A DNA stretch of 64,000 nucleotides from Adlercreutzia equolifaciens DSM 19450 (GTDB taxonomy: Bacteria; Actinomycetota; Coriobacteriia; Coriobacteriales; Eggerthellaceae): positions 1,922,001-1,986,000 of the forward strand of contig NC_022567.1 of the NCBI RefSeq assembly GCF_000478885.1, given 5' to 3'. The translations under genes and the position numbers were made by a program. Of this stretch, positions 25,388 to 34,553 are shown piece by piece. Each line of letters begins with the position of its first letter. Positions within the stretch are counted from its first letter, which is position 1. The notes under the pieces were generated by a model that was not told the DNA's origin, did not search any database, and worked only from the letters and a program-made list of their open reading frames with translations.

Positions 25388-26998
25388 GTGAAAACCTATG
25401 GTCTGAGGGACATTATCGGCCCCATCATGGTGGGACCGTCCAGCTCGCATACGGCGGGGGCTTTGGCCCTCGCCTCCATGGCGCGGAAGCTCTTCGGCGA
25501 GCAGCCCGAACGCGCCGTCTTCACCCTGTACGGCTCCTTCGCCGCCACCGGATCCGGCCACGGCACCGACAAGGCGCTGGTGGCCGGCATCCTGGGGCTT
25601 GCGACCGACGACCCGCGCGTGGCCGACGCCTTCGCCCTGGCGAAGGCAGCCGGCGTGCAGGTGGACATCGTCTGGGACACGACCACCGAGGTGGCGCACC
25701 CCAACACCGTGGACATCCGCTGCGAGAGCCGCGAGGGGCGCACCCTGGAGATGCGGGGCGTCTCCATCGGGGGCGGCGCGGCGGTCATTCGGCGCATCAA
25801 CGGCATCGACGTGGACATCACCGGGGAACGCACGAGCGTGGTCGTGCACCAGCGCGATGAGCGCGGGGTGCTCGCCCACATCGCCGGCGTGCTGGCCGAC
25901 TGCGGCATCAACATCGCCAACGCGAACCTGCACCGCACGGCCAAGCGCGGCGACGCCTACACCGTCCTTGAGACCGATAGCGCCGTGGATGCGAGCGTGC
26001 GCGAGCTTCTGATGGACCACCCGGACATCATCAACGCGCGCGTCGTACCCGCCACCTGCGCCGGCGACGGCGAGGAGGTGCCCGTGCCCGAGGATGCCGA
26101 GGAGCGGTTCGCCCGCTGGGACTACGCATCCGGCGAGGAGCTTCTGGCGCTGTGCGAGCGCGAGCACGTCACCATCGCCCAAGCCTTCCGCGCCCGCGAG
26201 GAGGCACTGTGCGCCAAGCAGGGCACCGAGGCCGGCATCGACGCCTATCTCGATCGCGTTCTGGAAGTGATGGGCAACGCCGCCACCGAGCCCTTGGGTA
26301 ACCCGCAGCCCTCCGTGGGCGGCCTCATCGGCGGCGAGGCGGCGAAACTGCGGGCGGCTTTGGAAGATACCGATCCCCGGCACCGCTTGGTAGATCCCCT
26401 GGCGGCCCGGGCGGCCCAGTACGCCCTGGCGACCCTGGAGACCAACGGGCGCATGGGCGTCATCGTGGCCACCCCCACCGCGGGCTCGGCCGGCGTGCTC
26501 CCCGGCGTGCTTCTGGCCCTGCGCGACGAGCGCGGCTTCTCCCACGACCAGCTGCGCGAGGGCATCCTCACCGCCGCGGGCCTGGGCTACCTCATCGCCC
26601 GCAACGCCAGCGTGTCCGGCGCCGAGGGCGGCTGCCAGGCCGAGGTGGGAAGCGCGGCGGCCATGGCGGCCGCGGCGGCCGTCGCGCTTGCGGGCGGTGC
26701 CCCCGACCGCTGCCTGGCCGCCGGCGCGAACGTGATGATGTCGCTGCTCGGCCTGGTATGCGACCCGGTGGGGGGCCTTGTGGAAGTGCCCTGCCAGAAG
26801 CGCAACGCCACGGCGGCCTCCGTCGCCTTCGTCAGCGCCCAGATCGCCCTTTCCGGCGTCCAGAACCTCATCAGCTTCGACGAGGCCGTGGCCGTCATGG
26901 ACGAGGTGGGCCGGGGCCTTCCCCCCGAGCTGCGCGAGACGGCCCTCGGCGGCATCGCCAAGGCCCCTTCCGCCTGCGCCTTCTGCGCGGGGTGCTAG
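25388..26998 (+). CDS. L-serine dehydratase, iron-sulfur type, single chain
   Basis: 536 aa from GTG 25388 (AAAGGAG upstream). N-terminal beta domain with the GPSSSHTAG motif, an ACT domain at ~140-215 (SVVVHQRDERGVLAHIAGV), then the alpha domain with Fe-S Cys residues in EGGCQAEVGS, CDPVGGLVEVPC and the C-terminal CAFCAGC. Deaminates L-serine to pyruvate. Fusion of beta and alpha parts is seen in the single-chain bacterial type; many Gram-positives have them as SdaAB. Confidence 0.93.
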   Translation: MKTYGLRDIIGPIMVGPSSSHTAGALALASMARKLFGEQPERAVFTLYGSFAATGSGHGTDKALVAGILGLATDDPRVADAFALAKAAGVQVDIVWDTTTEVAHPNTVDIRCESREGRTLEMRGVSIGGGAAVIRRINGIDVDITGERTSVVVHQRDERGVLAHIAGVLADCGINIANANLHRTAKRGDAYTVLETDSAVDASVRELLMDHPDIINARVVPATCAGDGEEVPVPEDAEERFARWDYASGEELLALCEREHVTIAQAFRAREEALCAKQGTEAGIDAYLDRVLEVMGNAATEPLGNPQPSVGGLIGGEAAKLRAALEDTDPRHRLVDPLAARAAQYALATLETNGRMGVIVATPTAGSAGVLPGVLLALRDERGFSHDQLREGILTAAGLGYLIARNASVSGAEGGCQAEVGSAAAMAAAAAVALAGGAPDRCLAAGANVMMSLLGLVCDPVGGLVEVPCQKRNATAASVAFVSAQIALSGVQNLISFDEAVAVMDEVGRGLPPELRETALGGIAKAPSACAFCAGC

Positions 26999-27022
26999 GG
27001 TAACGCGACAGACGCTTCCAGC

Positions 27023-27063
27023 ACGGCGGCCCAGATCGACGCGATCCGGGCCGCCGTCTTTTT
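27023..27063 (+). terminator. Rho-independent terminator of the serine dehydratase gene
   Basis: 10-bp stem ACGGCGGCCC / GGGCCGCCGT, 15-base loop, then CTTTTT, 24 bases after the stop. Confidence 0.85.
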
Positions 27064-27073
27064 GGCAGGGCGC

Positions 27074-29476
27074 CTACCCGATCTTCACAATGGGGGCGTA
27101 GTCTTTCAGCAGCTTCTTGGTCTGGCCGGTCTTGGCGAACTTGACGTGCAGGGTGTCGCCGTCGACCTTCACGACGGTGCCGCGACCGAAGGTCTTGTGA
27201 TCCACGGCATCTCCCGCTGCGAAGGTGGCCCGGGCGCCCTCCTTCTTCCCCGCGTTCGGGTTCGCCCCCGCACCGATGCGGCCCGAGCCTGCGCGGGATG
27301 CGCCGCCGATGCTGCCCGCCGCACGCCCCGTACCCGTGGCCGCGCGGTACTCGGCGAACGAGCGACCCTGAGCGCCCGAGGCACTCGAGCGACCGAACAC
27401 GCGGCCCTCCCCCGCCTCGGTGCCCGAACCGGCGATGCCCCGGCGGCTGCCGCGCTTCTCCCAGCCGGTGCCGGAAAAGCCCGCCGAGCCCAGCCCGCTC
27501 GTCTGGCGCAGCTCGCTGGGGATCTCGCCGATGAAGCGTGAGACGGGGTTCGCGTGCGTCTGGCCGAAGATCTGCCGTTGCTGGGCGCAGGTAAGGCACA
27601 GGCGCTTGCGGGCGCGGGTGATGGCCACGTAGGCGAGGCGCCGCTCCTCTTCCACGGCCGCCGCGTCGCCCACGGAGTTCATGTGGGGGAACAGAGTCTC
27701 CTCCATGCCGGCCACCCAGACGCAGTCGAATTCCAGGCCCTTGGACGAGTGCACGGTCATGAGGGTGACGGCCTGCCCGTCCTCGGTCACCGTGTCCAAG
27801 TCGGTACGCAGCCGCACCCACTCGATGAAGTCGGCCAGCGAGTCGCCGCGCAGCACGCGCACGGGCTCGGCGGACTCGTCCTCGCCCACCGTCGGCGCGG
27901 CGAAGTCGGACTCCTCCGCATCGTGGGTCTGCACGAACTCGTCCACAACGCCCAGAAACTCCTGGATGTTCTCGACGCGCCCGCGCGCCTCGTCGGTACC
28001 CTCGTCCTGCAGGGCGCGAATGAGGCCGGCCTTGTCGATGATCATCTCCACGACCTTGCGCAGATCGCCCCCGTAGGTGGCGCCGTCCTTGATGACCTGG
28101 ATGAACTCCCCCACGGCATTGCGGGTGGAGGCGCGGATGTCCGGATCGACCACCGCCAGCTCGGCCGCCGTGAGAAACGGCATGTTCATCTCGCGGCCGT
28201 ACTGGTCGATGCGCTCGATGGTGGTCTTGCCGATGCCGCGGCGCGGCACGTTGACGACGCGCTTGGCCGCGATGTCGTCGGCGGGGTTTACCACCAGCGT
28301 GAGGTACGCCATGACGTCGCGGATCTCGGCGCGATCGAAGAAGCGCGTGCCCCCGACGATGCGGTAGGGCACGCCGGCGCGTAGCAGCATATCTTCGAGC
28401 ATGCGCGACTGGGCGTTGGTGCGGTAGAACACGGCCATGTTGTTGTAGGAGGTACCCTCACTGCGGCGCCGGTCGATCTCCCCGGCGATCCAGCGGCCCT
28501 CGTCGCGCTCGTCGGTGGCCAGATACACCGAGATCTTCTCCCCGTCGCCCGAGTCCGTGAACAGGCGCTTCTCCTTGCGGTGCTGGTTGTTCGCGATGAC
28601 GGCGTTGGCCGCCGCCAAGATATTGCCCACGCTGCGGTAGTTCTGCTCGAGCTTCACCACCTTGGCTTCCGGGTAGTCGCTTTCGAACTCCAGGATGTTG
28701 CGCAGATCGGCGCCGCGCCAGGAGTAGATGGACTGGTCGTCGTCGCCCACCACCATGATGTTGCGGCGCTTGGCGGCGAGCAGCTGAGTGATGGCGTACT
28801 GGGCGCGGTTGGTGTCCTGGTACTCGTCCACCATGAGGTAGCGGAAGCGGTCCTGATAGGCCTCGCGCACGTCCGCGTGGTTCTTCAGCAGCAGGTAGCC
28901 GTACAAAAGAAGGTCGTCGAAGTCGAAGGCGTTGGCTGCGCGCAGGCGCTCCTGCAACCGCTCGTACACGCGCTCGGCCACCTTCCCCACCGGGTCGTGC
29001 GCGTCGAAGTTACCGGGGGTAACGAGGTCGTTCTTCGCCTGGGAGATGCGGTTCATCAGCTGGTTCACGGGAAAGCGCTTCGGGTCGATGTTCAGCTCGG
29101 CCATGATGTCCTTGTACAGCCGCTTCAAATCGTCCGTGTCGTAAATGGTGAAGTTCTTCGTGAAGCCCAGCCGCTCGGCGTCGGCCCGCAGCATGCGCAC
29201 GCACATGGAGTGGAAGGTGGACACCCACATGCCTCGCGAGCGCGTGCCCACGAGCTGCGCCAGACGCTCGCGCATCTCGGCGGCCGCCTTGTTGGTGAAG
29301 GTGATGGCGAGGATCTCCCACGGAGCTGCCAGGTCCTGCTCCAGGATGTTGGCGATGCGGTACGTGAGCACGCGCGTCTTGCCGGAGCCGGCGCCGGCCA
29401 GCACCAGAAGCGGTCCTTGGGTGGTAACGACCGCCTCTCGCTGGGGGCCGTTTAAGGTGTCGATGTCGATGGGCAC
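27074..29476 (-). CDS. pcrA: ATP-dependent DNA helicase PcrA/UvrD
   Basis: 800 aa, SF1A helicase. Walker A AGAGSGKT (27-34), motif II VDEYQDTN (216-223), motif III DDDQSIYSWRGA, motif IV QNYRSVGNIL, motif V LMTVHSSKGLEFD, motif VI VAITRARKRL. After a Gly/Ser/Arg-rich linker (~650-745) comes the small PcrA C-terminal domain (AVDHKTFGRGTVVKVDGD). 3'-5' helicase of nucleotide excision repair and replication-conflict resolution. Confidence 0.95.
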   Translation of the reverse strand: MPIDIDTLNGPQREAVVTTQGPLLVLAGAGSGKTRVLTYRIANILEQDLAAPWEILAITFTNKAAAEMRERLAQLVGTRSRGMWVSTFHSMCVRMLRADAERLGFTKNFTIYDTDDLKRLYKDIMAELNIDPKRFPVNQLMNRISQAKNDLVTPGNFDAHDPVGKVAERVYERLQERLRAANAFDFDDLLLYGYLLLKNHADVREAYQDRFRYLMVDEYQDTNRAQYAITQLLAAKRRNIMVVGDDDQSIYSWRGADLRNILEFESDYPEAKVVKLEQNYRSVGNILAAANAVIANNQHRKEKRLFTDSGDGEKISVYLATDERDEGRWIAGEIDRRRSEGTSYNNMAVFYRTNAQSRMLEDMLLRAGVPYRIVGGTRFFDRAEIRDVMAYLTLVVNPADDIAAKRVVNVPRRGIGKTTIERIDQYGREMNMPFLTAAELAVVDPDIRASTRNAVGEFIQVIKDGATYGGDLRKVVEMIIDKAGLIRALQDEGTDEARGRVENIQEFLGVVDEFVQTHDAEESDFAAPTVGEDESAEPVRVLRGDSLADFIEWVRLRTDLDTVTEDGQAVTLMTVHSSKGLEFDCVWVAGMEETLFPHMNSVGDAAAVEEERRLAYVAITRARKRLCLTCAQQRQIFGQTHANPVSRFIGEIPSELRQTSGLGSAGFSGTGWEKRGSRRGIAGSGTEAGEGRVFGRSSASGAQGRSFAEYRAATGTGRAAGSIGGASRAGSGRIGAGANPNAGKKEGARATFAAGDAVDHKTFGRGTVVKVDGDTLHVKFAKTGQTKKLLKDYAPIVKIG

Positions 29477-29598
29477 GGTTCGTCCTTTGCCGTCGTCTCG
29501 TTTCAGGTGCCCCGCGCGGCCCGCTCGCAGCGCGCGGGCGGTTCGTCGGAGCGCGATATCCCGCGAAAGCCAGCAGCTACACTGCCGTCGCAGGCATG

Positions 29599-29624
29599 AA
29601 AAGAGCCGCCCGATCGAGCGGCTC
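29599..29624 (-). terminator. Rho-independent terminator of the solute-binding protein gene
   Basis: Minus-strand 7-bp stem GAGCCGC / GCGGCTC with an 8-base loop, followed by TTTT. About 100 bases past the stop of the gene at 29723-30679. Confidence 0.7.
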
Positions 29625-29722
29625 GACTATTCTAGCTTGCCAGTGCGTTTCTGGAACCATAGGTCACGAAGGTTTCACGGCCTTGCCGAAAAATAACCGG
29701 CGAAGGGATGCTTTCGGGACAG

Positions 29723-30679
29723 CTAGGCGCCGGTCGAGTCCTGCACCGCCTCGCCTGCTGATCGTGTGGCCGTGCCTCGCTCGGGTGCAGCCCCGAACCA
29801 GCTCTCGCACAGCTCGTCGTATGAGCCGTCAGCCCTAAGCGCCGCCAGGGCCTCGTTCACCGTCGCCAACAGCTCGTCGTTGCCTGCGGCGACGACGAAA
29901 GCATAGTCCTTGTCGGACGCAATGGTCTCCACGGCCTGCAGATGCGGCTCCTTCACCTGCACGTAGCGGAGGTAGCGCGGCTCGTCCACAATGGCGGCCT
30001 GAGCGCGCTCGGAGTTCAGCTCCATAAGGGCATCGACGCCCGCGTCGAACGTGACAACCTGGGCGGCAGGCAGATTCTCGGCCACCCAGGCGGCAATGGC
30101 GGGATCGCCCTGCACCGCCACCACGATGCCGTCTCCTTGAATGCTGGCAAGGTCGTCGTAGCCGGTGTCCATCTTCGTCAGCACCGAGAAATCGGCATGC
30201 AGGTAAGGATCGCTGAATACAACTCCTTCAAGGGCATCGGCCGTCGTGATGGAGGAAGCCCCGAGGCCGGCATCGCCCGCGGCAACCTTGGCCGCCACAT
30301 CTCCCGGCAGCCCCGCCGTGATGTTCTGCTCGGCATCCTTATGGTTGACCGCTTTGGTGAATTGGATCTCGCGATCCGATTTTTCGCCGATGAGCCGAAG
30401 CAGCTCGACGGTGAAGCCGATCTGGTTGGTGCTGGTAGCTTGCTCGTAGGGCTCGCTGCATAAGGCCGATGCGACGACGATAGCGCCATCGGCATCGCTG
30501 GTGGCGACCCCTGCCGCATCTTTTTCGCTCGTCGGCTCTTCGGCCGCGCAGCCAGTTAGGGCAGAAACGGCGGCTGCCGCAGCGACGGTCAGCAGCAAAA
30601 CGAGCAGCGCGGCACCTAGGGCGCGGGCCGCCGCCGCTGTCGTCCGGCGATCCCGGGCCGCAAGGGAAGTTTCAGTCAT
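29723..30679 (-). CDS. Extracellular solute-binding protein family 3, lipoprotein
   Basis: 318 aa from ATG 30679 (GAGGAA upstream). A basic N-terminus, a hydrophobic segment and lipobox LTGC. The body has the family 3 pattern: QIGFTVELLRLIG, a GVVFSDPYL motif, and a Thr/Asp-rich second lobe. Such proteins bind polar amino acids for ABC importers, or act as sensor domains. No permease or ATPase lies next to it, so it is an orphan. Confidence 0.8.
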   Translation of the reverse strand: MTETSLAARDRRTTAAAARALGAALLVLLLTVAAAAAVSALTGCAAEEPTSEKDAAGVATSDADGAIVVASALCSEPYEQATSTNQIGFTVELLRLIGEKSDREIQFTKAVNHKDAEQNITAGLPGDVAAKVAAGDAGLGASSITTADALEGVVFSDPYLHADFSVLTKMDTGYDDLASIQGDGIVVAVQGDPAIAAWVAENLPAAQVVTFDAGVDALMELNSERAQAAIVDEPRYLRYVQVKEPHLQAVETIASDKDYAFVVAAGNDELLATVNEALAALRADGSYDELCESWFGAAPERGTATRSAGEAVQDSTGA

Positions 30680-30977
30680 GGGGAATTCCTCTTTCTCGCG
30701 AAACGCTTTCCGCCCGTCAGGGCGAAACCTCTTCTCCCCCACCATAGCCAGCCGCGCCGCTGCAGCATCATCCCGCAGCGGCCAGCGGCATCATCCCCCG
30801 AGGGGGAATTTCAACGAAAGCGAACCAATTTGCCCAACAATTCCTTTCCCATGGCCCGCCAAGGAACTCTTCGCCCCCAAGCGCCCTACCATGGAAGAAA
30901 CGCGATGCGCGAGCGCGCTTGAAGAGCACGAGAACTCGCGAGAAACCGATAGCGCATCCGATGAGAGAGGACGCACC

Positions 30978-31349
30978 ATGAGCGAGCACAAGCACAACGA
31001 GCACGAGCAGGACCGCGAGGGCCGCACGCACCACGAGACCTTCGCCGAGCGCGACCCCTTGGCCGCAGAGGAGCCCGACGTCCTGGAATCTTCCGCGAGC
31101 GATCCGGAGTTTCCTGCCATGCAGGAATTCGAAGTCGATCGCGGCGGCCCGAAAGCGAACACGCGCAAGCACCCGGGCCTCATCTGGATTATCATCGCCA
31201 TCGTAGCCGTCATCGGGCTCGTCATAGCCTTTGCCGCCAACGGCGACTGGATGAACCCCACCCAGGCCGAAAAGGTGCAGCAGACCGAGTTCGAGGAACA
31301 GACCGTCCCCGAGGACCTCGGCGCCAACGAGAACCCGGAAGCGGCTTAG
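30978..31349 (+). CDS. Small single-pass membrane protein, unknown function
   Basis: 123 aa. Hydrophilic His/Glu-rich N-terminus (MSEHKHNEHEQDREGRTHHE), a charged middle, one transmembrane helix (LIWIIIAIVAVIGLVIAFAA, ~70-89) and an acidic tail. No known domain. Start chosen for GAGAGAGG upstream; the frame opens much earlier but the earlier part overlaps the opposite-strand gene. Converges on the YccF gene with only two bases between the stops. Confidence 0.6.
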   Translation: MSEHKHNEHEQDREGRTHHETFAERDPLAAEEPDVLESSASDPEFPAMQEFEVDRGGPKANTRKHPGLIWIIIAIVAVIGLVIAFAANGDWMNPTQAEKVQQTEFEEQTVPEDLGANENPEAA

Positions 31350-31351
31350 CT

Positions 31352-31711
31352 TCAAACCACCTGCGCGCCGAAGGGCAGCAGGGAGAGCTTCGCCATCTTG
31401 AAGCACTGCAGGCCGACGGGGATGCCGATCACGGTGATGCAGTAGACCACGCCCAAACACGCATAGGAAAAGGCCATGGGCAACCCGGCCAAAATCAACC
31501 AGAAGATGTTGGCGATAAGCGACGGAGCGCCTCCGCCGTAAACGATGCTCTTGCCGAAGGGCGCCAGGGTCAGCGAGGCCATCTTGAAGCACTGCCGCCC
31601 CAGCGGAATGCCGATGATGGTGATGGAGAAAATAATTCCCGCCAAGCACCACGCAATGGCCGTAAACAGGCCACCGAAGATAATCCAAATGATATTCGCG
31701 ATAGTAGACAT
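31352..31711 (-). CDS. yccF: YccF domain inner-membrane protein
   Basis: 119 aa from ATG 31711. Two repeats of a hydrophobic unit ending IGIPLGRQCFKMASLTLAPF and IGIPVGLQCFKMAKLSLLPF, the double YccF (PF03733) motif. Membrane protein of unknown function. Confidence 0.9.
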   Translation of the reverse strand: MSTIANIIWIIFGGLFTAIAWCLAGIIFSITIIGIPLGRQCFKMASLTLAPFGKSIVYGGGAPSLIANIFWLILAGLPMAFSYACLGVVYCITVIGIPVGLQCFKMAKLSLLPFGAQVV

Positions 31712-31906
31712 AGGCTTCTGCTCTTCTCTGCGATCGACGCTTGTCGAAGCATTATACCTAACCAGCAACCCGAGACTCGACAAACCACCCTATGGCGTAC
31801 AGAGGCAGATCCCCAATCGCGTTCGATTGCGCCGTCGCGCCGCGGAGGAAGCGCCAACGGCGTCAAACGAAAGCGCGACATCCTTCACAATCGGCAAGGG
31901 GGCTGG

Positions 31907-31921
31907 TATTCTACCCTCATG
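31907..31921 (+). promoter_or_regulatory. Extended -10 promoter directly before tatD (likely leaderless mRNA)
   Basis: TGgTATTCT ends 6 bases before the ATG, so transcription should begin at or within a base of the start codon. No Shine-Dalgarno sequence is seen at the right distance. Confidence 0.5.
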
Positions 31922-32818
31922 GAAACACTTTACGATATGCACTGCCATTTGGGATTTGCCCCCTCCCCCGATGCAACGGCCAAAGACGGCGCGGAGGCGG
32001 GCATCGGCGCTTTCTCGTGCACGGTGGAACCGGCGGAATACGAACAGCTGCAACTCATCTTGGCCGACGCGTCGAATGTCGCCCTCGGGTTGGGCGCGCA
32101 CCCTTGGTGGATCGCCGACGGGCGCGTGGGCGAAACCGAGCTGGCCCGGTTCTGCGAGCTTGCGCGCACGACCCGATTCATCGGGGAGATCGGGCTCGAC
32201 TTCGCCGGCCCGCGCGATACGGAAGAGAGCCGTGCCCTGCAGACGAGCGCTTTCGCCTGCATTCTGGCCGCATGCAACGAGCCTGTATCGTCTTTAGCAT
32301 CTATCGACCCCGAAAGCGCAGCAGCAACCAGCGGGCAAGGCCGAACCCGTACCGCAACCACGAACCTCCAGGCGAGCCCGCCCATAGGTGGCGCTCCCGT
32401 CCGCAGCACCACCGACACTGCGCCGAAGCTCATCTCCATCCACGCCGTCAATGCCGCCGCTGCGGCACTCGATGCGCTCGAACAAGCCGGCGCCTTTGCG
32501 CTGCATCACGTGATCTTCCACTGGTTCTCGGGCACTTCCGACGATTTGCATCGAGCCGTCGAACTCGGCTGCTTCTTCTCGGTAGGGCCGCGCATGCTGG
32601 CCTCGCGGCGTGGACGCGAATACGCCCGGCAGATTCCCCTAGGTCAGCTGCTCCTGGAGACCGACATGCCCGCCCGCAAGGACGACAACCTACCCGCCGA
32701 AGTTTGGCGCGCCGAGCTGAACAACGCCCTTTCCGGCATCGCGCAACTGAAGGGCATCGACCGTAAGGCTCTTGCGAATCAGCTCTCTTCCACAAGCCGC
32801 GAGCTGCTGATGCGCTAA
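31919..32818 (+). CDS. TatD-family metal-dependent hydrolase
   Basis: 299 aa. Metal ligands in order: HCH (9-11), GEIGLDF Glu, IHAVN His, FHWFSG His and ETDMP Asp, as in TatD nucleases (phosphotriesterase-like barrel). Unusual is a Ser/Thr/Ala/Pro-rich insertion of about 45 residues (~120-165) before the IHAVN strand, and a short N-terminus. Probably a 3'-5' DNA exonuclease or a related hydrolase. Confidence 0.8.
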   Translation: METLYDMHCHLGFAPSPDATAKDGAEAGIGAFSCTVEPAEYEQLQLILADASNVALGLGAHPWWIADGRVGETELARFCELARTTRFIGEIGLDFAGPRDTEESRALQTSAFACILAACNEPVSSLASIDPESAAATSGQGRTRTATTNLQASPPIGGAPVRSTTDTAPKLISIHAVNAAAAALDALEQAGAFALHHVIFHWFSGTSDDLHRAVELGCFFSVGPRMLASRRGREYARQIPLGQLLLETDMPARKDDNLPAEVWRAELNNALSGIAQLKGIDRKALANQLSSTSRELLMR

Positions 32819-32947
32819 AAGATGCGTCGATTTCGCGCTCCACCCAGCGCGGCTTGCGTCCTTATCGCCGAAGCCCACTCCCACCATCGCGACTGCACCG
32901 CAGCAAGGGCAATCGCCGACGCGCGAGCCCTGCGCGCCCCTCTCGCG

Positions 32948-32963
32948 TATAATGCTCGCTATG
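32948..32963 (+). promoter_or_regulatory. -10 box directly before tlyA (likely leaderless mRNA)
   Basis: Perfect TATAAT at 32948-32953, 7 bases before the ATG at 32961. No ribosome site precedes the ATG. No good -35 is visible. Confidence 0.55.
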
Positions 32964-33716
32964 AATGCTAAGCCCAAAAAAATGCGCCTGGACGACCTGT
33001 TGGTAGAGCGAGGGGAGTTCCCCGATCGTGATGCCGCGCTGCGCGCCGTCATGGCGCGCGAGGTGCGGGTAGATGACATGTACGCCACGAGCGCCGCGAT
33101 AAAGGTCGCGCCCACGGCCGACATCTTTATTCGCGGCCGCAAGCAATTCGTCTCCCGCGGCGGCAAGAAGCTCCAGGGGGCGCTTGACGCGTTCAAGCAG
33201 GACGTCGCCGGCATGAACTGCCTGGATATCGGCTCGTCCACCGGCGGCTTCACCGACTGCCTGCTGCAGGCCGGCGCCTCGCGCGTGGCGGCCCTCGACG
33301 TGAACTACGGACAGCTCGCCTGGAAGATCCGCCAAGACCCGCGCGTGGCCGTCTTCGAGCGCACGAACATCAAGGACGCCGATCCCGCCGAGCTCGGCGC
33401 GCCCTTCGATCTCATCGTCATCGACGTGTCCTTCATCGGCCTGGCGGCGCTCGCTCCCCTCTTCCCCCGCTTCAGCCGACCGGACACCATCTTCATCGGC
33501 CTAGTGAAGCCGCAGTTCGAATCAGCCCACGACGAGACCGACCGCGGCGTCGTCCGCGACGAGGCCGTGCGGCTGCGCACCGTGGAAGAGGTGAAGGCCG
33601 CCCTCGCCGCCGCCGGATTCGATGCAACCGGCGTGGCCACATCCCCCATCACCGGTCCCGAGGGCAACGTGGAATACCTCGTCCGCGCCGTATACCGCAA
33701 CGACCTGGACAGCTGA
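32961..33716 (+). CDS. tlyA: TlyA-family rRNA 2'-O-methyltransferase
   Basis: 251 aa from the ATG placed at the expected transcription start; a second ATG nine bases upstream is possible. S4 RNA-binding domain (1-65, RLDDLLVERGEFPDRDAALR), then an FtsJ-type SAM methyltransferase with LDIGSSTGGFTDCLL and the catalytic K-D-K-E set (SRGGKKL, IDVSFI, LVKPQFE, NVEYLV). In mycobacteria TlyA methylates 16S and 23S rRNA and gives capreomycin sensitivity. Confidence 0.92.
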   Translation: MNAKPKKMRLDDLLVERGEFPDRDAALRAVMAREVRVDDMYATSAAIKVAPTADIFIRGRKQFVSRGGKKLQGALDAFKQDVAGMNCLDIGSSTGGFTDCLLQAGASRVAALDVNYGQLAWKIRQDPRVAVFERTNIKDADPAELGAPFDLIVIDVSFIGLAALAPLFPRFSRPDTIFIGLVKPQFESAHDETDRGVVRDEAVRLRTVEEVKAALAAAGFDATGVATSPITGPEGNVEYLVRAVYRNDLDS

Positions 33717-33748
33717 CGGCCCACTCGGTCAACGAACCCCTTGATTTC

Positions 33749-33901
33749 TGCACGAGATTGACGGCTATGAGCGTCTGGGGGGCGAACCCCCGAGGCGCTT
33801 CACGGGGCGTCGTTGACAAAACCCCAGATCGGTTGCCTTTAGACAGACGGACACAGGCTCAGGCCTTAACCAGCGACGCTCATAACCGTCAATCTGCTGC
33901 A
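33749..33901. repeat. Palindromic element family P1, copy 1
   Basis: Left arm starts TGCACGAGATTGACGG at 33749, right arm ends CCGTCAATCTGCTGCA at 33901; arms match at 24 of 27. Core of ~93 bases unrelated to the other copies. GTCAACG lies exactly 14 bases before the left arm, as in both other copies. Sits between the convergent tlyA and NUDIX genes; its right arm supplies the last codons and stop of the NUDIX gene. Confidence 0.85.
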
Positions 33902-34368
33902 ATTTCAGGCAGTTCGCCGACCGGAGCCTCAATGGTCATCCTTGCCTCAGCCACACAAAGCGCCTTCCTGTTCGAATCCCACTCCAGCAGATCAAGCGCT
34001 TCGCGCGCCGAGCACCATCGGTATTCCGCATGCTCTTCGCTAAGCCGAACGACGACGCTAGTATCAACATCAACGCAGAATGCATACTCCGGAATCTCCA
34101 GAACATCATCGCCCCATCGATAGCAGCCCACCACATCGAGAACGGGAACCATGGCGACAGACTCAAGATCGATCAGCCTAGTCACGCTGACCCCCACCTC
34201 CTCCATCGTCTCCCTAATTGCAGCCTCGCGGGGTGGTTCGTCGCCCTCCCCGCCGCCGGCGACGCCTTGCCAAACTGACAGATCGGCACGCTTCAATACC
34301 AGGTATTCAGGGCCGTTGGCATCAAGCCTTCGCAGGAAAACAAGCACTTGGAACGGAACGCGGCTCAT
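33889..34368 (-). CDS. NUDIX hydrolase
   Basis: 159 aa from ATG 34368. The Nudix box begins GGGEGDE and continues through PPREAAIRETMEEVGV, matching GX5EX7REUXEEXGU. Preceded by VLVFLRRLDANGPEYLVLKR, typical of dATP/dihydroneopterin-triphosphate pyrophosphatase relatives. Its 3' end is unusual: the last codons (Ala-Ala-Asp-stop) lie in the arm of the P1 palindromic element, so the native C-terminus may have been replaced. Pyrophosphate hydrolase of an unidentified nucleoside-diphosphate compound. Confidence 0.85.
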   Translation of the reverse strand: MSRVPFQVLVFLRRLDANGPEYLVLKRADLSVWQGVAGGGEGDEPPREAAIRETMEEVGVSVTRLIDLESVAMVPVLDVVGCYRWGDDVLEIPEYAFCVDVDTSVVVRLSEEHAEYRWCSAREALDLLEWDSNRKALCVAEARMTIEAPVGELPEIAAD

Positions 34369-34553
34369 CAGGCTCTCATTCTCCAATCAGAGGGCTGCAG
34401 TTCAAAATGCCCTTCAAGAGGTTCTACCACGGTTTACTTCACACCGCCCGGCCGCCAAGCTGCATCCTCGGAAGCAAGGAGATCCTAGAGAAGTATCGCC
34501 GTCCTAGAAGCAGGGCCCCCGCCCCTACTAACACTGCAACCCGCGAATACGAG

